Assembly (NCBI GenBank): GCA_964558875.1
Contig: CAZLGM010000001.1
Coordinates: 1 to 64,000, forward strand
Origin: CAZLGM01 sp964558875
Lineage (GTDB): Bacteria; Desulfobacterota; Desulfobulbia; Desulfobulbales; Desulfocapsaceae
Direction of reading: 5' to 3'
Length of the DNA: 64,000 bases
Shown: positions 16,934 through 27,000 of the stretch, one piece after another
Position numbering within the stretch: the stretch's first letter is position 1
How the letters are laid out: each line of letters begins with the position of its first letter
Position numbers and translations under genes: made by a program
The notes under the pieces: model-generated
What the model saw: the letters and a program-made list of their open reading frames with translations, nothing else
What the model was told of the DNA's origin: nothing
Databases searched by the model: none

Positions 16934-17793
16934 AAAAGGGTATTGATGGAGGTGACGGCAAAGAGATAGTAACAGATCGAGTTGAGCGTCCCGGCTCCTG
17001 TTGATGCCCAGATCAGGGCGGCAATACCGCCGATAAGTATTTCAATTCCCATTCCGGCTCCGTCTATCATCATCCGGGTCTTACGGTCCTTGATCTGCCA
17101 TGAGTCGGTAATATCGGTATAGAGGCGAGGCATAAAGACCATAATGGCCAGTCCGATGTTTCTGACCCTGATGCCGGCGGATTTAGCCGCATAGGCATGC
17201 CCCAATTCATGGACAGCTTTGATGATGATCAGCGTCAGTCCGTAGCGCAGCAGTCCTGATCCGGTTAAGGTGGACATAAACATGGCTGTTACATGATGCC
17301 AGCGGCTGATGAGCAGGATGTAGCCGATAATGGACAGCAGACCGAGGAGTTTGAGAATCCGGCTGTTTAAGATGATTTTAATATACGGCCAGCTCCAGCT
17401 CAGAAAACGATCCGGAGTGAGCAGGGGATATTTGAAGAACAGCCAGGCGCTGAGAAGCTGCTTTTTTTTCATCTTGCTGACAGCCTTTGAAGCATTGATG
17501 ATGCGTTTCTCGGTCAATCCGTACACAGGCTGCAAGAGGCCGTTTGTCGACAGAAAAGAAAGGATGGCAAGTATCTCGGACTCATCTAATTCAAGACCGC
17601 CAAGTCGGAGTTGTTCTTGAAGCCTGGTAAGGGGGATATTGGTGTGCAGACGGCTGACGACCTGATATTCCTGCCGGCCAAGGCGGAAATAACGGTCGGC
17701 CACAGGGTCAAACAGAGTCCAGCTCCCCTCCTTTTCCGAGGGAAAAAGTTTGAGGTCCCGGCGAAGGACACCTGTGTTCTGCTGGGTAGTCAT
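16921..17793 (-). CDS. M50 (site-2 protease type) metalloprotease, N-terminal part (frame-disrupted)
   Basis: 290 codons. The cytosolic N-terminus (about 1-110) resembles the PqqD-like winged-helix region seen in COG1994-type peptide zinc metalloproteases. Membrane helices follow, with HELGHA at H195-E196-L-G-H199. Without the NPxxxxDG motif, which lies in the next frame, this fragment lacks the third zinc ligand. In related proteins the M50 domain is fused to HlyD modules and sits beside other adaptors in export clusters. It is last in the adaptor-HlyD-M50 gene set, separated from the HlyD gene by 187 nt that hold a hairpin repeat. Confidence 0.75.
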   Translation of the reverse strand: MTTQQNTGVLRRDLKLFPSEKEGSWTLFDPVADRYFRLGRQEYQVVSRLHTNIPLTRLQEQLRLGGLELDESEILAILSFLSTNGLLQPVYGLTEKRIINASKAVSKMKKKQLLSAWLFFKYPLLTPDRFLSWSWPYIKIILNSRILKLLGLLSIIGYILLISRWHHVTAMFMSTLTGSGLLRYGLTLIIIKAVHELGHAYAAKSAGIRVRNIGLAIMVFMPRLYTDITDSWQIKDRKTRMMIDGAGMGIEILIGGIAALIWASTGAGTLNSICYYLFAVTSINTLLNKR

Positions 17794-17860
17794 GGACTGA
17801 CAGATGATTTTGAAAGAAATTGAAAACCAATATCGAAATATGCAACAAACCGGAGCTTGT

Positions 17861-17968
17861 GGGTGTTCGATAGTGCTGCAGCTTTGTACGATTTATACGT
17901 CAGATAATAGTAAAGGCTATATCTGACGTATAAATCATGCATAGATACATACAGTGTTAGCGGGCGTT
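17861..17968. repeat. Long-hairpin dispersed element, copy 1
   Basis: A perfect 16-bp inner stem (gatttatacgtcagat at 17890-17905 with its complement at 17921-17936) closes a 15-nt loop. Imperfect outer arms flank it (gttcgatagtgctgcagctttg left, acagtgttagcgggcg right). The outer arms match those of the element at 52821-52922, but the inner stem sequence is different and equally perfect. It lies between the HlyD and M50 genes of one apparent operon. Confidence 0.6.
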
Positions 17969-17980
17969 GACATGCTTAGG

Positions 17981-19363
17981 TTATAGTTTTCTCCACCACA
18001 GCAGCATATTCCTGAACAAGTAGTGAACCAGCAGGACCTTATCCCCCTGCAGTCTGGCAACGCCACGCATGCCGTTCACCAGACCATCACCAGACTTCGG
18101 TAGAGCTTTAAGTGTGTAGGCAAAACCGCCAGTATCTGTAAGCATCGGCTTTGGGCTGATCCTCTGAACCGTTGCGTCGAGTGCTTTTTCCGGCCGGGTA
18201 TCGACAAAAAACACAAAGTTATCCCGGAGGTTTCCGATAATGGAGGAGTCTGACTCATGCAGGTAGACGGTGACATTGAGCTTATCGGGTTTGAAGATCT
18301 CAAAAAGGGCATCTCCTGCTTTGACTGCCTTGCCGCTGAAATATTCCGGATCTTCTATGATCAGAACGCCGTCAATCATTGAGTTAATACGGCTGTGCTC
18401 AATATACCAGTTGCTTCTCTCCCGGTCGATTTTTTTGCTCTCAAGCCTCAGTTCCAGCAGCTTGACCCGGCCGAGTTTGTCCAGGCTTGAAAAGGACTGC
18501 TGCCGTATCAGGTCGAGTTCGGTGGCGATCACTTCTTCTTTTTTACGTGAATCTGCAAGGTTAAACAGCATTTCTTCGATATCATAGACAATAATGGAGT
18601 CGCCTTTTTTAACGGTATCACCGTCCTTAAAAAACGACTGCCGGATCACCCCGTCAAAAGGCGCATAGCTGATCTGTTTTCCGGCAGAGGTTATCTCACA
18701 ATCAGCAACCACCGTCTGGTTTACACGGACGGTAAACAGGGATATCAGAAACCCAAGAATAAGGATAACAGCAACCGCTTGTTTCAGCCGTTTCCTACGT
18801 CTGGCACCAATATGAAACAGGCTGGAGCCACTGCTGCTTTTAAGTGCCAGCGCCTGACCGTAATGCTTGCCGAGCAGGCCGAGGCTGTGCACCATGGAGG
18901 AATCGGAGCCGTCAAAGAATTCAACGACCCAGAGATACAGATCGTCGACGTCTTCTTTCAACTCGGGAATAAGAGGAACAAGAACGATTGCAGGGTTTGT
19001 ACCGTCTTCAGACAGATGAGTGAAGGCTTGTGAAGCTTTATTTGAGAGGCCGAGTTCTTCTACAGTATCTGCTGTGACACTGGTGATTTGATCAAGGACC
19101 AGAAAATCCGAGACCAGGTCCCGTATGTCCCGGCAATATTCGGAGTTGCTCTGCACCGTCGTCTGACCTGAGATGGCAACAACCTTGCTGCGTTTTTTTC
19201 TGATATGAACGAGGCAGCAACGGTCATATTTAAACAGAAGGCGGCTGTTGTTGACAATATGCAGTCCAACTCCGTGGGCTCCGTCTCTCTCAAAGGCCTC
19301 GTGGCCAAGACGCAGAATTCCCGACAGCAGATTTAACTGGGCATCCTGTTGGTTGTGTTCCAT
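17981..19363 (-). CDS. GAF-like/HlyD membrane-fusion adaptor
   Basis: 460 residues. The N-terminal about 180 residues look like a cytosolic GAF-type sensor domain (inference from pattern). A basic cluster (RRRKRLK) precedes one transmembrane helix at 195-212. The periplasmic part is a HlyD-type adaptor: a biotinyl-lipoyl half-motif (YAPFDGVIRQSFFKDGDTVKKGD, quoted only by its key residues G238, G249 and G254), a coiled coil (about 265-320), the returning half (YFSGKAVKAGDALFEIF) and a beta-barrel ending in a hydrophobic tail. It lies 24 nt after the periplasmic adaptor gene and before the M50-HlyD gene. It probably forms the inner-membrane-to-periplasm conduit of the export system. Confidence 0.78.
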   Translation of the reverse strand: MEHNQQDAQLNLLSGILRLGHEAFERDGAHGVGLHIVNNSRLLFKYDRCCLVHIRKKRSKVVAISGQTTVQSNSEYCRDIRDLVSDFLVLDQITSVTADTVEELGLSNKASQAFTHLSEDGTNPAIVLVPLIPELKEDVDDLYLWVVEFFDGSDSSMVHSLGLLGKHYGQALALKSSSGSSLFHIGARRRKRLKQAVAVILILGFLISLFTVRVNQTVVADCEITSAGKQISYAPFDGVIRQSFFKDGDTVKKGDSIIVYDIEEMLFNLADSRKKEEVIATELDLIRQQSFSSLDKLGRVKLLELRLESKKIDRERSNWYIEHSRINSMIDGVLIIEDPEYFSGKAVKAGDALFEIFKPDKLNVTVYLHESDSSIIGNLRDNFVFFVDTRPEKALDATVQRISPKPMLTDTGGFAYTLKALPKSGDGLVNGMRGVARLQGDKVLLVHYLFRNMLLWWRKL

Positions 19364-19387
19364 CGGTTGAAATCAGGTGGTATAGTA

Positions 19388-20161
19388 TTAAATTTTCAAC
19401 AGAACCTCGCCCGACATGCCGGCGCTGAGTTCACGACTGCTGTTGTCGATAACGATTTTTACAACAACGGTTCGGCTGCCCGGATCAATCGTTGCCCCGA
19501 TTGAATACACTTTCCCCTGGTATTCCTTTTTCGTTTCTTCGACCATTACGGTGAGTTCCATATCCGGGTTGATTTTGGGCCTAAGGTGGGAGGGGACGTG
19601 TATGACTGCCAGTAATTGTTGGTCGTTGATAATTTCAATGAGCGGTTGACCTGTTTGAACAAACTCATGTTCCCGTGCCATGATAGCGGTCAGTCGTCCG
19701 GCAAATGGAGCGGTGATCCTGCATTTTTCAAGCTTATAGGCCGCCAGTCTTAACTGTGCTTCCGAACGCTGTTTCCGGATGGCGGCGATCTCACGTTTTA
19801 ACCGGGCTTCTTCAAGGTCGTGATCTCCTGCCAGCTTGCTCTTGTGCAGTTCCTGGAACCGTTCAAGCTCCTTTTCCGTGTAGCTCAACTGCTTCTCCCT
19901 CTCGGCCAGGTTCTGTTTTTCGATAATCACAGCCTGGTTGTAGGGACGACTATCAAGTTTGACAAGAGTGGCTCCTTTGGAAAAAACTTCTCCCTCTTTG
20001 AAGGGTTGCTCTGTCAGCACGGAATTAACACCTGCCGATATCACAGCCCGCTGGATAGGAAAGATGACCATCTTCAGGCGAAGTTCCTGATTGTTTTCCG
20101 CACTGTGTGCCTCAGGGGCAAGGAAAAAAAAGAACAGTATCAACAGTCCAAGTTGTCGCAT
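19388..20161 (-). CDS. Periplasmic adaptor subunit (RND/HlyD type)
   Basis: 257 residues from the ATG at 20161, chosen over the longer frame (20251) because GAGG lies 6 nt upstream and it starts a clean signal peptide (LGLLILFFFFLAPEAHSA). The mature part has the adaptor order: lipoyl half (SVLTEQPFKEGEVFSKGATL), a coiled coil with two helices (about 65-135), the second half (ITAPFAGRLTAIMAREHEFV) and a barrel with SIGATIDPGSRTVVVK, all typical of efflux membrane-fusion proteins. No RND pump is nearby. With the HlyD and M50-HlyD genes it gives three adaptor-type proteins in one operon. Confidence 0.85.
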   Translation of the reverse strand: MRQLGLLILFFFFLAPEAHSAENNQELRLKMVIFPIQRAVISAGVNSVLTEQPFKEGEVFSKGATLVKLDSRPYNQAVIIEKQNLAEREKQLSYTEKELERFQELHKSKLAGDHDLEEARLKREIAAIRKQRSEAQLRLAAYKLEKCRITAPFAGRLTAIMAREHEFVQTGQPLIEIINDQQLLAVIHVPSHLRPKINPDMELTVMVEETKKEYQGKVYSIGATIDPGSRTVVVKIVIDNSSRELSAGMSGEVLLKI

Positions 20162-20569
20162 GATAATCCTCAATTTTGTCTGCAAAAAGAACGATATCCA
20201 TGATAAATGGAAAAGACGCCGGATGCAAGTCAAGGAATTATTGAAAGGCATGAAATATGCTTTTGTTAACGGTTCAATAGCGTAGATGGGATCAATCGCC
20301 GGAGATGACCATGATTGCTATGGCCCCACACCACGGCGAAACGACCGGCAGTAGCTGTGAATAAAGTGAAGCAGGTAGGCATCAGACTCCGATCTTCATA
20401 AAGACCTTGTTCTCAACGTTCCAGTGGTCCGTCACCTATCCGAAAAAGAAAGCAGTTTGTAATACCCCGTATGTCTGGTATAGGTGAAGGAATATACACC
20501 TTTGAAATTTGAGATTTTAATGGACTGCTCATTGGTAGTACAAATGGCATCTGTTCGTGGAGGTTCCAG
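20162..20569. other. Divergent intergenic region with a degraded dispersed repeat
   Basis: About 400 nt between the adaptor gene and the GNAT-like gene. Positions about 20292-20397 carry gaagcaggtaggcatcagactccgatctt and a gatgacca segment resembling the repeat copy at 55183-55279, heavily diverged. No further gene is supported. Confidence 0.4.
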
Positions 20570-21058
20570 GTGAAAAAATATCGTTTTAAACCTGTCTATC
20601 AGAATATTTCGGATGAACTCCAGCAGGAGATAGTCAGTCTTTGGCTTGATGCACGGGTTCTAACATCGCAGGAAGCCAAGCGAAGGGTGCCGGAAGTTGT
20701 GCTGACAGTGAGAAACAGCAAAAAGGAACTGGTCGGCGTAACCACCGCCTATACCAGAGAATTTATCAAACCGGGCAACTTTTACTACTATATGCGGATG
20801 TTCGTTAAACCAGCCGAGAGACGGTCGTTTGAAATGCTTGAAGAGGCCTATCGCCGCACCTACCAGACACTTTCCAAAGCTAAGTCAACCGAGATCGAGG
20901 TGCAGGGAGTCGTCCTTGAGATGGAAAATGTAAAATTTACTGGAAAAGGGGCTATTAACAGGCTTGCCAATCTCGGGCCCGTCTTCTGGGGAAAAAACGC
21001 AGTCGGCCAGGACGTCTGGTATCATCGATTTGATGCCGACCCGAAGAAGATGAACTGA
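20570..21058 (+). CDS. Putative GNAT-like acyltransferase
   Basis: 162 residues, starting at GTG (20570) with a strong GGAGG 6 nt upstream. The pattern of an N-terminal helix (ISDELQQEIVSLWLDARVL), a beta sheet (VVLTVRNSKKELVGVTTAYT), a central strand (FYYYMRMFVKPAERR) and a following long helix resembles the GNAT fold. The acetyl-CoA loop is R/Q-rich but not canonical, so the family call is tentative. It is the only plus-strand gene inside the giant-protein locus, convergent with the larger giant gene and 21 nt from its stop. A role in modifying the exported proteins is speculation. Confidence 0.5.
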   Translation: MKKYRFKPVYQNISDELQQEIVSLWLDARVLTSQEAKRRVPEVVLTVRNSKKELVGVTTAYTREFIKPGNFYYYMRMFVKPAERRSFEMLEEAYRRTYQTLSKAKSTEIEVQGVVLEMENVKFTGKGAINRLANLGPVFWGKNAVGQDVWYHRFDADPKKMN

Positions 21059-21079
21059 GAATCCAACCAATCCCCTTAC

Positions 21080-24000
21080 TCAGCCCAATATCCCACCCAA
21101 CAGCTTATCCACATCCGACTCAAAGGCGGGGTGCCTCTTCAACCGCTCATTGATGCCCTGATACCAGTCCAGATCAGACTGACCATTGATACTGATCAGG
21201 GTACCACTTGTCTCAGGTGTCTGCAGGATATCTGAATCATTACCGAGCAGGACTCCCATCTCAAGTAAAATAGGCTTAAACAACGGGTCATCACCAAATA
21301 TGGGAATAAACTCTTCAATCCAGAAAAGCAGGGTCTCACTATAACGCGATTCCATGTCTGTTAGAAAATCGGCCAGAATATTGACGCTGTCGGTATAAAA
21401 AACTTCCAGCTCTGCAAAAAATAAGGGCCAGGAACTGTATTGCTTACCGACAAAATCGATAAAGGCCTCAGCATCTTCGTAGATTGAAGCAAGCCACCAG
21501 GGATCGGTCGGCCGGGCATCATCACCTGCTCCAGGGTCTGTTCCCATTGGAACAGTCTCGCCACCCGGTTCACCTGGATTCGGGTCAATTCCTTGACCAG
21601 TCGGGTCCTCGAAGGCGCCCATATCGACACCGGTACCGTCATCCCTGGCTTCACCTCGCTGATCGGTTGTTAAGCCATCAGGGTTTGATCCGGAGTTCAG
21701 GGCCGGGCTGCCAATATACAGCACATGGGTTTGGGTCGGCCCGCCATTATCCGCCAGAGGGCCGAGTCCGGGGTCAGCTCCAACAATATTGCCAAGACCG
21801 TCACCGCTGACACCGGAGTCGGGAACCGCATGGCCGCCGTCATCGGATTCGATCAGGGAATGATCGACGCTCAGGGTACCCCCCGGTTCGTGAAAAAGAT
21901 CGTTTCCTGCAGTATCAGACGTATTATTGCCGATAATGGAAGAGACAATATCCATCGTTGCAAATGAACCCAGAACAACACCGCCGCCATTATAGCGTGA
22001 CCTGTTGTCACCAATAGTTGAATTCTTGATGCTGGTGATTCCGGAAAAGCTCTTTATCCCCCCTCCATCGGAATTGGTTGTTTCATTGCCGGAAATGGTT
22101 GAGTTCTGGACGGTAAGCGTTCCTGAGTAAGTGAAAATACCGCCGCCACTCCTAGTTGATGTGTTGCCGGAGATGGTGGAGGCGGTTATGGTCGCTGTCC
22201 CGGAATTATTGATGCCGCCGCCGAAATCGTGCGCCGTGTTGTTCGAAACGGTGGAGCTGTCAATGGTTACTGTGCCGCTGTTATTGATACCGCCGCCATG
22301 ACTGTCAGAAGCGGCAGTGAAGTTATACTTGGCGGAATTGTTGCTGATGGTTGACTGACTGATGGTGGCTATTCCCGTATTTGCAATACCGCCGCCGCTG
22401 TACTTGGCATTATTTTCCGAGACAGTGGAGCCTGTGATGGTAATAGTACCGGAATTGAAAACACCACCGCCGTCACCAGAGGCGTAACTGTACGAGACGG
22501 TGGAGGCGGAGATCGTCAGGTTTTCCCTGTTGAGGATGGCGCCTCCGTCGTTGCCGGAAGAACCGTTCTGCAGGATCAATCCGGCCAGGAGAACGGTGGA
22601 CTGGGTGGTACCGCTGGTATCATCGACATTGAAAATTCTATTGTTGTCCCCCCCGTCAATGGTGATTTTGTCATTTCCATCAATGGTAAGGTTTTTGTCA
22701 ATGACCAGCTCACCTAGAACTGGATCAAGATTAATTGGGCCATCCAGGTCGGGATGAAAGAGAATGGTTCCCTTGTCGGTAGCATTAGCAATTGCCTCCC
22801 GCAGGGAGTAGTCGCCGGCAGAGAAGTCTCCGTCGTTCTCATCGACCAAGGTATCCACCAGGTGATTGCCCTCCCAGGCGCCCATATCCACACCACCCAC
22901 ATCTCGATTAAAACCGGCGCCCCGCTGGTCATTGGCCAACGCGTCCGGATTGGAGCCGGAATGCAGGGCGGGGCTTGAGCCCATGAGCGCATGGGTCCGG
23001 GTAGAGCCGCCGTTGTCGGCCAGGGGCCGCAGTCCGGGATCAACACCGACGATGTTGTCGTTGGTACCATTGGCGATGGTATGACCATTCGGGTCCTCGA
23101 TAAGCGAGTGGTCAGCATTCAGGGTACCACCGGAGTGAAAGACATCGGCTCCGGCCAAGGCTGTGTTGTTGCCGACAATGGTTGAATTTAAGGTCGCATC
23201 GCCGTTGACCTGAAAAAGCCCGCCGCCCCTTCCAGCTGTAGCGCTGTTTTCGGCAACGGTTGAATTGTTGATTGTCGCTGTGCCGGAGTTGGCAATACCA
23301 CCGCCGTCCCGCCCGGCGCTGTTACCGGACAGTGTCGAGTTGGAGACGGTGAGGATGCCGGAGTCGGTATTGCTGACACCGCCACCGTCCTTGTCGGCAT
23401 GATTTCCGGATAAGATTGAGCTGTTGACGGTGGCGGTTGCCTTGTTGAACAGGCCTCCACCGTTTTTGCCCGCCGTATTCTTCTTCAGAGTGGAATCGGT
23501 GATGGTAACCACTCCGGTACCGATATTACTGATGCCGCCGCCGCTTGCATCCGCCGTGTTCTTCTTGAAAGTTGAGTCGGTGATAGTGATCGCACCTGAA
23601 CCCCGATTATGGACACCGCCGCCTTTGCCGGTGGATGTCCAGTTTTCCGAGAATGTCGAGCCGGTGATGGTGGCAGTGGCCTTATTGTATAGACCGCCAC
23701 CGTCCTCCATGGCTGAGTTGTTTTTAACAGTTGAATCGGTGATTGTAAGGTTGGCTCCGGCTCCTGAATTTCGGATACCGCCGCCATTCATATAGGCCGC
23801 GTTGTCCTTGAAAGTTGAGCCGGTGATGGTAGCTGAAGCCTTGTTGAACAGTCCGCCGCCATCTTCAATTGCAATGTTGTCTTTTACCGTTGAATCGGTA
23901 ATGGTGAGTGTAGCGCCGGTTCCGGTGTTATGGATTCCGCCGCCGTTTTTGGCGTTGTTTACAGAGATGACCGAATCACCATCGATGGTGACGCTGGCCC

Positions 24001-27000
24001 CTTTATTGGAGATACCGCCGCCGCTTGTATCTGCCGAGTTCTTCTTGATGGTTGATCCGGTAATGGTCAGAATACCCGTATCCTGGTTGCGGATGCCGCC
24101 CCCCTTGCCGCTTGCCTCGCTTTTTGAGATGGTTGTATTGTTAATGGTCAGGGTTTCGGTATTGTAGATAGCCCCACCGTCTCCGCTTACTTTACCCTTT
24201 TTTAGGGTCAGGTTGTTGAGGGTGACCTCGCTATTGGCGGAGTTGCCGTCATCGATAGTGAAAATTCGGCTATCTTTCTGACCGTCGATGGTAACCCGGC
24301 CATCACCGTCAATGGTCACATCATCGGTAATGGAAAAATCGTCAAGAGCCATATTGATGGTACCAGTTCCCGTGTAACTCTTCGGGCTGCCGTCTGCCGC
24401 TGTATTGAGCAGGACGGCAAAGGAGATACTGTCAGCCTCGGGGTTTATATTAGCCAGACCAATGGCTTCACGAAGGGAGAAGTCGCCGGTACCATAATCG
24501 TCATCGTTTTCATCCACCAGATTGTCAACAACCAGATTCAGGCTCTGGGCCTCATAGGCGCCCATGTCGACACCGCTGCCGTCGTCGCGCTGAAAGGGGT
24601 TGCCCCGTTGATCGTTCTGGAGGTTCAGCGGATTCGCTCCAGCATTTAGAGCCGGGCTGCCGGCCAGCAGCGCGTGAGTCAGGGTAAATCCGCCGTTGTC
24701 GGCAAGGGGGGCAAGCAGCGGATTATCATCAACGATATTGCCAAACCCGTCACCACTGGTGGCGCTGTCGACAACAGTATGGCCGCCATCATCGGACTGG
24801 ATCAGCGAGTGGTTGGCAGCAAATGTACCGGCCCCGGAGGTACGTAGGTCGTTTCCTATACCCCCCGCGCTATTATTGCCGATAATAGTTGAGCTGATTG
24901 TAGTGGTACCCGGGAGGGTGGAAGGCACCCATGAGAAAAGGCCGCCGCCGTCATTTACGGCTGTGTTCCCAGCGATGGTCGAATTTATAATTCTGTTTGT
25001 ACCGGATGAGGTCATCAAAAAGATGCCACCACCGTCAGCCGAGGCTGTGTTCCCGGAAATGGTCGAGTTCGAGATGGTGTTGATACCGGTTGAGCTCATT
25101 GCAAAAATGCCGCCACCGTCAGTTGTAGCACTGCTTCCATGGATGGTTGTATTGGTAATGGTGATGTTCTCCAGGCTGTAGATACCACCGCCTTTTCCCT
25201 CAGCGCGGCCGTTTTGCAGGGTAAGATCATTAAGTGTTATACGGAGATGATTGGTGCTTCCATCGTTGATCTTGAATATCCTGCTTTGATTTTGACCATC
25301 AATGGTGACCCGCTGGTCACCGTTGATGGTGAGAGATTTGCTGATCGCAAATTCACCAGCCCAGGGATTTGCAGCGCTAAACGGGGTGATGTTGATGGTG
25401 CCGGTGAGCCCGGCTGCAAAATTGATGGTGCTGCCGGGAGCGCTGTTGAAAATGGCTTCTCTTAAAGAATAGTTACCTGCGGAGTAATCACCGTCAAACT
25501 CGTCGGTCAGCGAGTCCACATCTTTTGAAACAAAGACCACTGCCTGCTGCTCATAGGCGCCGATATCGGCAACGCCGCCATAGGTCCGGTTCTGGCCGCG
25601 CTGATCCGTTGCCAGCCCATTGTCTGTGCCGCTGTTGAGTGCAACGGAGCCGTTGCCAAGTGCATGGGTCCAAGTGGGTCCGCCGTTATCGGCCAGAGGG
25701 CCGAGAAGCGGATCGACTCCGACGATGTTGTCATTAGTGCCATTAGCAATAGAATGACCACTTCTATCTTCAATCAGTGAATGTGTGACCGTAACTGTAC
25801 CTGCCACGGTGGTATAAAGGTCATGACCGACACCATATTGGGAAATATTATTGGCAACAATGGTGCTCTGCATCGAGAGGTCGGAAAATGCGCATATGCC
25901 ACCACCATAATGATCACCATCGTTTCCGGTGATAGTTGAGTTGCTGATTGTTGTACTGCCATTGGTGAATATTCCGCCACCGGGGTAAAATGTATTGGAG
26001 TTTCCGGAAATTGTAGAATTGGTGATGGTCAGGCTGGAGGTGTCGGAAAAAAATGCAATACCGCCACCATACCCCCCGGCACGGTTTCCGGAGATGGTCG
26101 AATTGGTAAGAGTTACGTCACCGGATTGACCACCAGAAAAGATTGCCCCGCCGTATCTTGTCGAAATATTATTTGCGATGGTGGAGCCTGTTATAGTCAG
26201 GTTCTCCATGTTGCTGACAGCACCGCCATGCCCTGTTGAATAACCATTCTGTAAGCTCAGGTTCTCCAGACTGACATCGATTTTGTTTGAATCGTTGCCG
26301 TCATCGATATTGAAAATCCGGCTGCCGGTCCCCTGAGTACCGGTATAGCCGCCATCGATAGTGATCTGATTTTCACCATTGATAGTAACTTCATTGGTAA
26401 CAGTAAACGCACCCAGGGTCATGTTGATGGTACCGCCATGTATGCTTGGGTCGAAGAAAATAGTGTTATTGTAACCGGCAGCAATTGCTTCCCGTAAAGA
26501 AAGATTGCCTGGACTGTAATCACCGTCATTTTCATCAATCAGCGAATCGACAACGATATCCGTGGACAAGGTTGGGTCTTGTGCCTCATAAGCGCCAATA
26601 TCCACACCACCGATATCACGGGCATAGCCTGCTCCCCGTTGGTCAAATTGACCGGCGGGGGACGGATGGTAACCCCTGTTCAAGGCAGCGCTGCCCGTGT
26701 GCAAAGCGTGGGTCCAGGTCGGCCCGCCGTTATCGGCCAGAGGGCCGAGCAGCGGATCGACACCGACGATGTTGTCATTAGTGCCATGAGCAATAGAATG
26801 ACCACTTCTATCTTCAATCAGTGAATGTGTGACCGTAACTGTGCCTGCCACGGTGGTATAAAGGTCATGACCGACACCATATTGGGAAATATTATTGGCA
26901 ACAATGGTGCTCTGCATCGAGAGGTCGGAAAATGCGCATATGCCACCACCATAATGATCACCATCGTTTCCGGTGATAGTTGAGTTGCTGATTGTTGTAC

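Noticed and set aside
23424..24167. Long plus-strand open frames opposite the giant genes
   Set aside because: They are mirror images of the repetitive minus-strand codons, with Pro/Ser/Val-rich repetitive products and no ribosome sites.
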